Assembly: GCA_046546235.1 (NCBI GenBank) | Contig: JBKGYG010000009.1 | Span: forward strand, 1-38,789 | DNA length: 38,789 nucleotides | Direction of reading: 5' to 3' | Source of the DNA: JBKGYG01 sp046546235 | GTDB lineage: Bacteria > Bacillota > Clostridia > Lachnospirales > DSM-24629 | Part shown: positions 9,232-16,970 of the stretch, in pieces | How the letters are laid out: each line of letters begins with the position of its first letter | Numbering within the stretch: the first letter of the stretch is position 1 | The notes under the pieces: model-generated | What the model saw: only the letters and a program-made list of their open reading frames with translations | Told to the model about the DNA's origin: nothing | The model's database searches: none | Position numbers and translations under genes: made by a program

Positions 9232-9783
9232 ATGAAAAAATGGATTTGTACAGTTTGTGGTTATATCCACGAAGGAGATGCTCCACCAGAAAGATGTCCT
9301 CAATGCAACGCACCAGCAAGTAAGTTTAAAGAACAATCTACTACAGATGATTTATCTTGGGCTGATGAACATAGAATTGGTGTTGCTAAGGATGTAGATC
9401 CTGAGATAATCGAAGGTTTAAAAATGAATTTCACAGGCGAATGTACTGAAGTTGGAATGTATTTAGCGATGTCTAGACAAGCTGATCGTGAAGGTTATCC
9501 TGAAGTTGCAGAAGCTTATAAACGGATTGCCTGGGAAGAAGCTGAACACGCAGCAAAATTTGCTGAACTACTAGGAGAAGTAGTTGTTGCTGATACAAAA
9601 ACCAATCTAAAAATACGTGTAGACGCTGAACACGGAGCATGTCAAGGTAAAAAAGATTTAGCAACAAAAGCTAAAGAATTAAATTATGATGCTATACACG
9701 ATACTGTTCATGAGATGTGTAAAGATGAAGCAAGACATGGACAAATATTTGCTGGATTGTTGAAGAGATATTTTGGAGAATAA
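9232..9783 (+). CDS. Reverse rubrerythrin (N-terminal rubredoxin domain)
   Basis: Non-haem di-iron peroxidase that reduces hydrogen peroxide with electrons delivered through its rubredoxin domain. The domain order is reversed from classical rubrerythrin. A rubredoxin-like Fe(Cys)4 domain comes first (C6, C9, C22, C25), then a ferritin-like four-helix domain (about 50-183) with ExxH motifs E103-A-E-H106 and E166-A-R-H169. At 183 aa it is close to the reverse rubrerythrins of Clostridium acetobutylicum. A GGAGGG site precedes the ATG. It interrupts the xerD-deoB neighbourhood in the opposite orientation and has its own promoter and PerR-like box. It indicates an anaerobe that meets oxygen. Confidence 0.9.
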   Translation: MKKWICTVCGYIHEGDAPPERCPQCNAPASKFKEQSTTDDLSWADEHRIGVAKDVDPEIIEGLKMNFTGECTEVGMYLAMSRQADREGYPEVAEAYKRIAWEEAEHAAKFAELLGEVVVADTKTNLKIRVDAEHGACQGKKDLATKAKELNYDAIHDTVHEMCKDEARHGQIFAGLLKRYFGE

Positions 9784-9863
9784 GATAACACGTCCTTATT
9801 CAATGGAATATTTAAAGGCTATTGCTAACTTGCTTACAAGGATTTGAAATTGGCCTTTTCATT

Positions 9864-9898
9864 GCAACTAGTGCAAGGATCAAAGCCTTGCACTGTTG
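9864..9898 (+). terminator. Hairpin after rubrerythrin
   Basis: GTGCAAGG (9871-9878) pairs with CCTTGCAC (9886-9893) around a 7-base loop. Outer GCAAC/GTTGC arms extend the stem across a small bulge. Only a weak T tract follows (AAAAACTTTT), so it is a candidate rather than a certain terminator. Confidence 0.5.
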
Positions 9899-9933
9899 CT
9901 AAAAACTTTTGAAATGGAAATCTTCTAATAAAC

Positions 9934-9961
9934 AAAAAAGATGCCACGTATAGGTAGCATC
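9934..9961 (-). terminator. Rho-independent terminator of xerD
   Basis: On the minus strand GATGCTAC pairs with GTGGCATC (8 base pairs, one G-U) and is followed by six T and further T-rich sequence. It lies about 60 bases after the xerD stop codon. Confidence 0.75.
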
Positions 9962-10021
9962 CGAATATATAAACATCATTCTTTTTACTTTATTATTATG
10001 TTCCGAGACTAAGTAATATCA

Positions 10022-10906
10022 TCACGCCCTAGGGTGTGCTTTAGCATAGACTTCTTTTATTTTACTATTATTCATCTTAGCATATATTTGTGTAGTTGAT
10101 ATATCTGAATGTCCAAGCATTTCTTGAACAGATCTTAAATCTGCTCCATTTTCCACAAGGTGTGTTGCAAATGAATGTCTCAGCATATGTGGAGTTATTT
10201 TTTTATTAATATTTGCTTTATTAGCATAATATTTTATTACTTTCCAAAAACCTTGCCTACTCATTGGTTCCCCTAAACAACTTACAAATAATACAACTTG
10301 TTCTTTATTTTTTAACATTATAGTCCTTGATTCTTCTAAATAGCTTTTTAATGCCTCTTTAGCTATATTACCTAAAGGAATAATTCTTTCTTTGTTATTG
10401 TCTTTGCAACGCAAAAAACCTAAATTAATATTTATATCATTTATACTTAGATTAATTAACTCTGTAACTCTTATACCTGTTGCATATAAAAGTTCTAACA
10501 TAGCTTTATCACGTAAACCTTTAGCAGTATTATTATTAGGTTGTCTAAGTAACAAATCTACTTCTTCTGGGGTTAATACACTAGGTATCTTTTTTTCTAC
10601 TTTAGGTGATTTCAAATTTTCTGAAGGATCATTTAACAAAATATCTTGTTTGTATAAATAATGAAAAAACGCTTTTATCGATGCAATATTCCTACAAATT
10701 GTTGCTGATGCACGACCATTTTTTTCTAGTTCTAAAATGAATGAGTTAAGATTAGTAGTATTTATTTTTTTCAATTGTAAAATATCATGATTCTTGAAAA
10801 AACTTATCAATTTCTTCAAATCACGTTTATAAGATAAAACCGTATTTTCTGAACAACCTTTTATATCTTTTAAATATTTAATGAATTTTAATAAGGCCTC
10901 ATCCAT
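10022..10906 (-). CDS. xerD: Tyrosine recombinase XerD
   Basis: Site-specific recombinase that resolves chromosome dimers at dif with a XerC partner. The 294 aa include an N-terminal SAM-like DNA-binding domain (about 1-100) and a catalytic domain with all six residues: R146 (GIRVTEL), K168, H240 and R243 (HMLRHSFATHL), H266 (LGHSDIS) and nucleophile Y275 (TTQIYAK). It follows spoIIM and precedes the deoB group, as ripX/xerD does in Bacillus, which supports a housekeeping role rather than a phage or integron integrase. Confidence 0.93.
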   Translation of the reverse strand: MDEALLKFIKYLKDIKGCSENTVLSYKRDLKKLISFFKNHDILQLKKINTTNLNSFILELEKNGRASATICRNIASIKAFFHYLYKQDILLNDPSENLKSPKVEKKIPSVLTPEEVDLLLRQPNNNTAKGLRDKAMLELLYATGIRVTELINLSINDININLGFLRCKDNNKERIIPLGNIAKEALKSYLEESRTIMLKNKEQVVLFVSCLGEPMSRQGFWKVIKYYANKANINKKITPHMLRHSFATHLVENGADLRSVQEMLGHSDISTTQIYAKMNNSKIKEVYAKAHPRA

Positions 10907-11076
10907 GCTATTCTTCCTTTACAAAACATTATGTAAATATTATTATATAGCTATTTTTTGAGAAAATCAAACATTTTTTGCAGATTATACCAAGGTGAAT
11001 GAGCAATTAAAATCTTATAAATACCATATAAAGATTTTTTTATCCTTAATTATCTATATATTGTATTTTTATCCTT

Positions 11077-11700
11077 TTAAATTTTAATTAAATTTTTTAT
11101 TGACCATTGAACTAATCCTGGATTTACAAAGGTCTCTAAAAGGGATCCTATAATACATATTAAAAGGCTTATAATAAATACTAAAATATATTCAGAAAAA
11201 ACTTGTTTGTTATTAATTCTATAACTTTTGTTAGTTGCAATTTTTTTGTAATATAATGTTGCACATATATCAAAACTTTTGTTCATAAGATAGATAATTA
11301 ATGGTACATAAACTAAAAAATGCGGCAGTAAATATACTAGATTCAAAACAACACCTTTGCCACCATAAACAATTGTACCAATTGAAAGCATAAAACCAAA
11401 ATTGAATCCAAAATATAAAAAAGCTATAATTATCACTGGTACCCCAAAGAAAGTCAAACCAAAAAACCACAAAAAAAGAATAACTTTTATTCTATCTAAA
11501 AAAACAAATTTAAATAGATCAATATAATTTAACTGTATATTTTTGTATTTATCCAAAAAATAATTATTTAATATTCCTAATTCATTCCTTTGGTTAGCAT
11601 CTAAGTAATTTGCAAAAATAGAACCTACTATTACTCCAAATATAAACAAAATTAAAAAAGTCAAGTTTCTACTTAATTTAAAATTCATTTTTCTTATCAT
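11077..11700 (-). CDS. spoIIM: Stage II sporulation protein M
   Basis: Membrane subunit of the SpoIIDMP complex that thins septal peptidoglycan and drives engulfment of the forespore. About 207 aa with some five membrane helices and conserved family segments (FGVIVGSIFANYL, GTIVYGGKGVVLNLVYLLPHFLVYVP). I use the ATG at 11700, 9 bases after GAGG; a GTG at 11715 is in frame but overlaps that site. Its position upstream of xerD matches Bacillus. It follows the tandem hairpin array, so it probably has its own mother-cell promoter, which I could not identify. Confidence 0.88.
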   Translation of the reverse strand: MIRKMNFKLSRNLTFLILFIFGVIVGSIFANYLDANQRNELGILNNYFLDKYKNIQLNYIDLFKFVFLDRIKVILFLWFFGLTFFGVPVIIIAFLYFGFNFGFMLSIGTIVYGGKGVVLNLVYLLPHFLVYVPLIIYLMNKSFDICATLYYKKIATNKSYRINNKQVFSEYILVFIISLLICIIGSLLETFVNPGLVQWSIKNLIKI

Positions 11701-11820
11701 CTTAGTCTTCCTCACTCAAACCTACCCCTTTATCCTTTTTAAAAACTTTTACTAAATAATAATATATAACAATGTATGAGTGAAAAAGTCCAAATATGAA
11801 TGCTTGTCTTAAATAAAAAA

Positions 11821-12125
11821 GGACAAAAGTGGCTTCGCCACGTTCGCAACGCGATTTGTCCCAGCTGATTGAATATTCTTAAGTAATTAAACTTGCACAA
11901 TTGGTACATGTTCTAAGTACCAATTATCTAAAAATATGACTTTCTTAAAAAAGGACAAAAGTGGCTTCGCCACGTTCGCAACGCGATTTGTCCCAGCTGA
12001 TTGAATATTCTTAAGTAATTAAACTTGCACAATTGGTACATGTTCTAAGTACCAATTATCTAAAAATATGACTTTCTTAAAAAAGGACAAAAGTGGCTTC
12101 GCCACGTTCGCAACGCGATTTGTCC
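11821..12125 (-). repeat. Tandem 132-base terminator modules (two full plus one partial)
   Basis: Two copies of a 132-base unit begin at 11821 and 11953, and a third partial copy at 12085 ends at 12125. The copies look identical. Each has a 41-base head with arms GGACAAA and TTTGTCC around a nested hairpin (GTGGC/GCCAC). In the full units the head is followed by a spacer with a perfect 9-base inverted repeat (AATTGGTAC/GTACCAATT). On the minus strand each head is followed by a run of about six T, so the array reads as three stacked terminators after proC. Related modules lie at 14509-14847. Confidence 0.9.
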
Positions 12126-12131
12126 TTTTTT
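12079..12131. terminator. Bidirectional terminator after proC
   Basis: The third repeat head (12085-12125) has A6 on its left and T6 on its right, giving a terminator in both directions. It begins within the last bases of proC on the minus strand. The other two heads repeat the function further downstream. Confidence 0.75.
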
Positions 12132-12933
12132 ATTTACTTAAATCTTTACACTTTTTATAACAATCATTAACCGCTTCTAGTATTGCATTTCTAAATCCAT
12201 TTTTCTCTAAAGTAGCTACAGCCTCGATTGTTGTCCCTCCTGGAGAACAAACTTGATCTTTTAATACCGCTGGATGTTCACCTGTTTCTAAAACCATCTT
12301 AGCTGAACCAAATAAAGCCTGAGCTGCCATTTTATAAGCCTGATCCCGAGGCAAACCTAATTTAACAGCCCCGTCAGCAAGAGCTTCTATAAAGATAAAA
12401 CAATAAGCTGGAGAGCTTCCTGTAATAGGCACTACACTATCCATTAACTTTTCTTCTACTTCAGCAACTTCACCAAATGAGCTGAAAAACTTTTTGACAC
12501 TTTCTCTTTCTTCGTCTGAATATTCATCATTCGAATAAGATATAGTAGAAATCCCCTCTGAAACAAGGGCTGGAGTGTTTGGCATTGCCCTTATTATTCT
12601 TATATCATTGCCAAGCTCTTGTTTTATTGCATCTATAGTTATCCCTGGCGCAATGGAAATAATAATATGTTCTTTTTTTACACTATCCTTAATATTCTTT
12701 AACACTTGATTATAATACTGAGGTTTAATTGCAAGAATGATTATACTACAAGATTCTAAACACTTCTTATTACTAGTTAAATAATCAATATTAATCTGAG
12801 ATTTCACCCAATCAAGTCTTTTTTTACTTATATCAGTATAAGTTAATTTTCTTGCTTCAAAATATTTTGAAGCACCTTTTAACATAGCATAACCCATATT
12901 TCCTATACCAATAAATCCAAATAATTTGTTCAT
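12130..12933 (-). CDS. proC: Pyrroline-5-carboxylate reductase
   Basis: Last step of proline synthesis: NAD(P)H reduction of 1-pyrroline-5-carboxylate. The 267 aa protein opens with a Rossmann motif (GFIGIGNMGYAML) and has IILAIKPQYY, RAMPNTPALVSEG and the C-terminal signature region ALFGSAKMVLETGEHPAVLKDQV with SPGGTTIEA. It lies 38 bases downstream of purB and may share its transcript. Its stop codon abuts the terminator array. Confidence 0.94.
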   Translation of the reverse strand: MNKLFGFIGIGNMGYAMLKGASKYFEARKLTYTDISKKRLDWVKSQINIDYLTSNKKCLESCSIIILAIKPQYYNQVLKNIKDSVKKEHIIISIAPGITIDAIKQELGNDIRIIRAMPNTPALVSEGISTISYSNDEYSDEERESVKKFFSSFGEVAEVEEKLMDSVVPITGSSPAYCFIFIEALADGAVKLGLPRDQAYKMAAQALFGSAKMVLETGEHPAVLKDQVCSPGGTTIEAVATLEKNGFRNAILEAVNDCYKKCKDLSK

Positions 12934-12971
12934 ATAAGCCCATCCCTTTCTTATGCATTTGAGTTTAAAAG

Positions 12972-14402
12972 CTATACATTTAGTTTAGCTGTCCTTCCTA
13001 ATACTTCTTTATACTGCGTAAGAACATCAGAGATATAATTGTTAATAAATTCTTCAACTTGGTGTGATGAACGTCCAATAAAATTCTCTGGCTTTAAAAT
13101 TGATAAAATCTCTTCTTTGCTCATCATAAATGATGGATCATCAATTATTCTTTCTATGAGATCATTATCTTTTCCTTCCATTTTAACCTTTTTGCCTGCT
13201 TCCATAGAATGTAGCCTAATTTTTTCATGTAATTCCTGACGATCCCCGCCACGTTTTACACCTTCCATTAAGATAGTTTCTGTAGCCATAAATGGTAATT
13301 CACTCATAATTCTTTGGTTAATTACTTTTGGATACACAACTAACCCATCCATTACATTCATATATATTTCAAGTATAGCATCAATAGCTAAGAATGCTTC
13401 TGGAATAGCAATTCTTTTATTAGCACTATCATCTAATGTCCTTTCAAACCATTGTGTGGATGCAGTAATTGCAGGGTTTATAGTAGTAGAAATCACATAT
13501 CTAGCAAGGGAAGAAATTCTTTCACAACGCATAGGGTTACGTTTATAAGCCATTGCAGACGAACCAATTTGACTTTTAGCAAAAGGTTCTTCTATTTCTT
13601 TAAGATTTTGTAATAAACGTATATCATTACTAAATTTATAAGCTGATTGAGCAATCAAGCTAAGTATATTTAATACTTGACTATCTAATTTTCTAGGATA
13701 TGTTTGTCCAGTTACAGGAAATGTAGTTTTATAACCTAATTTTTCAGCAACTAATTGATCTAATTCCTTAACTTTATTTTGATTACCTTCAAATAAACTT
13801 AAAAAGCTAGCTTGTGTTCCTGTTGTACCCTTCACACCTCTTATCATCTTTTTAGATAAAAGATGCTCTAACTCTTCTAAATCCATCCATAAATCTTCCA
13901 ACCATAGACAAGCTCTTTTACCAACAGTTGTTAACTGAGCTGGTTGATAGTGAGTAAATCCTAAAGTAGGCAAGTCTTTATATTCTATAGCAAAACTTGA
14001 CAATTTATCCATTACATTAATAAGCTTAACCTTTACTACTTCTAATGCTTCCATCATAATAAGAATATCTGTATTATCGCCAACAAAACAACTGGTTGCT
14101 CCAAGATGTATAATAGGCTTTGCTAATGGAGCTTGTTTTCCAAATGCATAAACATGTGCCATTACATCATGACGAACTTCCTTTTCTTTAGCAATAGCAT
14201 CTTCATAATTAATATTATCTCGATACTCTTTCATTTGATTTATTTGTTCATCACTAATATTTATACCCAATTCCTTTTCTGATTCAGCAAGTGCAATCCA
14301 AAGCTTACGCCAAGTCTTAAATTTTTTATCAGGGGAAAATATGTAGAGCATTTCTTTACTAGCATATCTACTCCCTAAAGGGGTTGTATATATATCTTTC
14401 AT
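12972..14402 (-). CDS. purB: Adenylosuccinate lyase
   Basis: Fumarase/aspartase-superfamily lyase acting twice in purine synthesis: SAICAR to AICAR, and adenylosuccinate to AMP. The 476 aa sequence carries H86-type residues in RHDVMAHVYAF, the HLGATSCFVGDNTD stretch, the THYQPAQ motif with H151, and the superfamily signature SSAMAYKRNP (residues 281-290). The length matches the longer, PurB-2-type enzymes. A promoter with a possible PurR half-site lies just upstream. Confidence 0.94.
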   Translation of the reverse strand: MKDIYTTPLGSRYASKEMLYIFSPDKKFKTWRKLWIALAESEKELGINISDEQINQMKEYRDNINYEDAIAKEKEVRHDVMAHVYAFGKQAPLAKPIIHLGATSCFVGDNTDILIMMEALEVVKVKLINVMDKLSSFAIEYKDLPTLGFTHYQPAQLTTVGKRACLWLEDLWMDLEELEHLLSKKMIRGVKGTTGTQASFLSLFEGNQNKVKELDQLVAEKLGYKTTFPVTGQTYPRKLDSQVLNILSLIAQSAYKFSNDIRLLQNLKEIEEPFAKSQIGSSAMAYKRNPMRCERISSLARYVISTTINPAITASTQWFERTLDDSANKRIAIPEAFLAIDAILEIYMNVMDGLVVYPKVINQRIMSELPFMATETILMEGVKRGGDRQELHEKIRLHSMEAGKKVKMEGKDNDLIERIIDDPSFMMSKEEILSILKPENFIGRSSHQVEEFINNYISDVLTQYKEVLGRTAKLNV

Positions 14403-14438
14403 TATAAATTCCTCCTAAAACTTTTTATCTTCATCATT

Positions 14439-14466
14439 ATTATAGCATATGTCGAACATTAGGCAA
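14439..14466 (-). promoter_or_regulatory. purB promoter with PurBox-like half-site
   Basis: On the minus strand TTGCCT (14461-14466) and TATAAT (14439-14444) are 16 bases apart, about 40 bases before the purB ATG. The spacer contains CGAACATT on the plus strand (14453-14460), which matches the core of the Bacillus PurR box (CCGAACWWT) in eight of nine positions. A second half-site was not seen, so PurR control is only suggested. Confidence 0.45.
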
Positions 14467-14508
14467 GAAATAATCTAAAAGGTTCTGTTTGAAAAAACAA
14501 ATAGAATA

Positions 14509-14840
14509 AAAATAGCTTCGCGATTTGTCCCAGCTATTTTATACTCTTAGTTAATTAAATTTGTACAATTGGTACAGTTTTAAGTAGCAATCATTTAAAA
14601 ATAACTCTCATAATTAATTAAAAAAATGGGCGCATCGTAATACGCCCCTACGAAAATTTTGTGTTGTGATATTGCTCAATTGGTACATATTTTAAGTGCA
14701 ATCATTGAAATTATGACTTTCCTGATTAATTAAAAAATGGGCGCATCGTGATACGCCCCTACGAAAATTTTGTGTTATGATATTGCTCAATTGGTACATA
14801 TTTTAAGTGCAATCTTAAACAATAGAACTTTCCTATTTAA
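14509..14840 (-). repeat. Tandem terminator modules downstream of aspartate aminotransferase
   Basis: Three modules in one orientation. The first has the hairpin AAAATAGCT/AGCTATTTT with a loop kept from the 132-base family (CGCGATTTGTCC). The next two, 111 bases apart, have heads at 14628-14651 and 14739-14762 (GGGCGCATCGTRATACGCCC plus CTAC). All three are followed by a spacer containing CAATTGGTACA and TTTTAAGT, related to the spacer at 11821-12125. On the minus strand each head precedes a T-rich run. This explains most of the 477-base gap between purB and the aminotransferase. Confidence 0.85.
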
Positions 14841-14870
14841 TAAAAAAATAGGTATCTAATGACACCTATT
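14841..14870 (-). terminator. Terminator of aspartate aminotransferase gene
   Basis: On the minus strand AATAGGTGTC pairs with GATACCTATT (10 pairs, one G-U) around ATTA and is followed by T7. It starts about 10 bases after the aminotransferase stop codon. Confidence 0.85.
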
Positions 14871-14879
14871 TTACTAAAA

Positions 14880-16070
14880 TTACAGAAGTTTATTAAGGAA
14901 TTTTTCTATCCTATCTAAACCAGTTTTTATTTGTTCTAAAGAAATAGCATAGGATAAACGAATATGGTCATCATATGCAAAATCATTACACGGAATAATA
15001 GCTACATTTTCTTCTTCCAATAATAAATTAGCTAAATCTGTAGCATATCCAATTGATTTTCCTTTATATATTTTTTGCTGTAATTTACTAATATCAACAA
15101 ATAGATAAAATGCGCCTTGCGGTTTAATAGTAGATATAAGAGGCATATTCTCTATTCTTTCAAACATATAATTTCTTCTTTGCTCAAATTCTTCAACCAT
15201 TGCATTAACACATTCTTGCGAGTTACTTAATGCTGTTTCAGTTGCAATTTGTGCTATAGTGTTTGGATTAGATGTAGCGTGTGATTGTATATTAGACATA
15301 AGTTTAGATATCTTTTCATTACAAGCAGCATAACCTATTCTCCATCCTGTCATTGCATAAGCTTTAGAAACTCCATTTATAACAATTGTTTTATCGTATA
15401 TATCTTTGTTAAGAGAAGCAATGCTAACATGCTGATTATCATCATATATTAGCTTTTCATATATCTCATCTGATATTACATAAAGATCATTCCTAAGAGC
15501 AAAATCAGCTAGTTCCTTAAGTTCTTCTTTTGAATAAATCATACCTGTTGGATTACTAGGACTATTAATAATAATTGCCTTAGTTTTGTGATTTACAACT
15601 TCTTCAAGTTGACTTACAGAAACTTTAAAACACTGCTCTTTAGTTGTTCTAACAAAAACAGGAATTCCATCAGCTAATTTAACCATTTGAGGATAACTTA
15701 ACCAAAAAGGGGATGGAATAATTACCTCATCTCCTGGATTTAATATTGTCATAAATGTATTAGTTAAAGAATGTTTTGCCCCATTACTCACCACAATTTG
15801 ATTTGGTTTATATGTAAGACCATTATCTAAAGCTAATTTATTACAAATAGTTTGTTTTAAAGAAGCTATACCTGAAGCAGGCGTATATTTAGTACAACCT
15901 TCTTTTATAGCTTTAATCGCAGCTTCTTTAATATGTTCAGGTGTATCAAAATCTGGTTCACCTGCACCAAAACCTATAACATCTATCCCTTCATTTTTTA
16001 ATTTCTTTGCTTTAGCAGTAATAGCTAATGTAGAAGAAGGTTTTATTGTTGTAGCTTTATTGGATAACAA
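14880..16070 (-). CDS. aspC: Aspartate aminotransferase, PLP fold type I (class I/II)
   Basis: Transfers the amino group between aspartate and 2-oxoglutarate. The 396 aa match the I-gamma subgroup of Gram-positives. Visible PLP residues are N173 (NSPSNPTG), D201 and Y204 (VISDEIYEKL) and the Schiff-base Lys K236 in NGVSKAYAMTGWRIGYA; the C-terminal substrate Arg is in DHIRLSYA. The promoter region upstream (16071-16415) is AT-rich and unassigned. Related substrates such as prephenate or other amino acids cannot be excluded. Confidence 0.9.
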   Translation of the reverse strand: MLSNKATTIKPSSTLAITAKAKKLKNEGIDVIGFGAGEPDFDTPEHIKEAAIKAIKEGCTKYTPASGIASLKQTICNKLALDNGLTYKPNQIVVSNGAKHSLTNTFMTILNPGDEVIIPSPFWLSYPQMVKLADGIPVFVRTTKEQCFKVSVSQLEEVVNHKTKAIIINSPSNPTGMIYSKEELKELADFALRNDLYVISDEIYEKLIYDDNQHVSIASLNKDIYDKTIVINGVSKAYAMTGWRIGYAACNEKISKLMSNIQSHATSNPNTIAQIATETALSNSQECVNAMVEEFEQRRNYMFERIENMPLISTIKPQGAFYLFVDISKLQQKIYKGKSIGYATDLANLLLEEENVAIIPCNDFAYDDHIRLSYAISLEQIKTGLDRIEKFLNKLL

Positions 16071-16415
16071 ATTATAACACCACCTATTCTTATATTTATC
16101 ATTATTGTAATATATTTTTCTGATACCTGCAAGTTATTGTTATTTTTTATTCTTAATTCTCCAGTCTAAAAAAATAAATATAAATAATTAGTTCATAAAC
16201 GAACTATCAGAATCTAAAATTATCACCTTAACAACTTGTGTATTGACTATGTTTATAACGTTATTATAAATACATATTAATATTTATCAAACTATTATTT
16301 ATAAGTAATGAAGAATATTTATAAGTCAGTTAATCATTTTTGAAAGTTAATGAAAAAATTATTTCACAGCTTATTTTATTTCAACCTCTAGTAATAATAT
16401 ATTAGTTTTAATCAC
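16071..16415. other. AT-rich intergenic region upstream of aminotransferase
   Basis: About 345 bases without a gene between aspC and the spoVS terminator. It must hold the aspC promoter. TTGACT occurs near 16244 on the plus strand, but no well-spaced minus-strand promoter, T-box or riboswitch was recognised. Confidence 0.4.
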
Positions 16416-16441
16416 AAAAAAAAAAGACACAATCAAGTGTC
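16416..16441 (-). terminator. Terminator of spoVS
   Basis: On the minus strand GACAC pairs with GTGTC around a 6-base loop and is followed by T10. It lies about 35 bases after the spoVS stop. Confidence 0.85.
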
Positions 16442-16475
16442 CAAAATTAAAATCTAACTGAATTATGTATTATTA

Positions 16476-16739
16476 CTACTGCTTAGATGTAACAATAAGC
16501 TTAATTGCCGTTCTTTCTTCTCCATTAATCTCTATGTCTGTAAATGCTGGTGTGCATATTAAATCAACACCAGATGGCGCAACATATCCTCGTGCAATAA
16601 TCATAGCTTTAATTGCTTGATTTAATGCTCCTGCACCAATTGCTTGAAGTTCTGCTCCACCTTTTTCACGAATAGTGTTTGCTAAAGCACCTGCTACAGA
16701 GTTTGGATTTGATTTTGCAGCAACTTTTAAAACTTCCAC
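16476..16739 (-). CDS. spoVS: Stage V sporulation protein S
   Basis: Small Alba-like nucleic-acid-binding regulator needed for the later stages of sporulation. The 87 aa are highly conserved: EVLKVAAKSNPNSVAGALA, GAGALNQAIKAMIIARGYV, then SGVDLICTPAFTDIEI. I start it at the GTG at 16739, where the Bacillus protein begins and where GGGGG lies 8 bases upstream. The in-frame TTG at 16757 lies inside that ribosome site. It has its own promoter and terminator, so it is monocistronic, downstream of rny as in many Firmicutes. Confidence 0.95.
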   Translation of the reverse strand: MEVLKVAAKSNPNSVAGALANTIREKGGAELQAIGAGALNQAIKAMIIARGYVAPSGVDLICTPAFTDIEINGEERTAIKLIVTSKQ

Positions 16740-16798
16740 TTGTAAAACCCCCTTCAAAAATAAATGAATTTACGTACATAGTCATTACTACTAATTTA

Positions 16799-16827
16799 AT
16801 TATAATTCATATTAGTAATTTAAGCAA
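16799..16827 (-). promoter_or_regulatory. Promoter of spoVS
   Basis: On the minus strand TTGCTT (16822-16827) and TATAAT (16799-16804) are separated by 17 bases, about 60 bases before the GTG. This is sigma-A-like; B. subtilis spoVS uses sigma-H, whose motif was not evident here. Confidence 0.5.
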
Positions 16828-16942
16828 TAGTTACTTAAATGGATTTGTTCCAACCGCTCTAATAATATTCGTAAATTAGTTTGCTCAATTTATATATTTA
16901 CTAAGCATCAATCATCTACAGAATAAAACTTTACTATAAAGC

Positions 16943-16970
16943 AAAAAAAAGCGTGAAAATCATTCACGCT
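16943..16970 (-). terminator. Terminator of rny
   Basis: On the minus strand AGCGTGAA pairs with TTCACGCT around 5 bases, then T8. The stem begins at the last base of the rny stop codon, leaving no 3' spacer. Confidence 0.85.

Noticed and set aside
9473..9667. Minus-strand frame inside rubrerythrin
   Set aside because: Leu/Gln-rich shadow of the well-supported plus-strand gene.
10022..10906. Phage or integron integrase
   Set aside because: Housekeeping XerD motifs, standard length and Bacillus-like neighbours; no attachment sites or prophage genes.
11821..12125. Possible CRISPR array
   Set aside because: Units are 132 bases and identical throughout, including the would-be spacers; no cas genes nearby.
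16071..16415. T-box or riboswitch upstream of aminotransferase
   Set aside because: No T-box sequence (TGGNACCGCG-like) or conserved aptamer core was found.
16740..16757. Longer SpoVS with a TTG start
   Set aside because: The TTG lies in the ribosome site; the conserved protein begins at the GTG at 16739.
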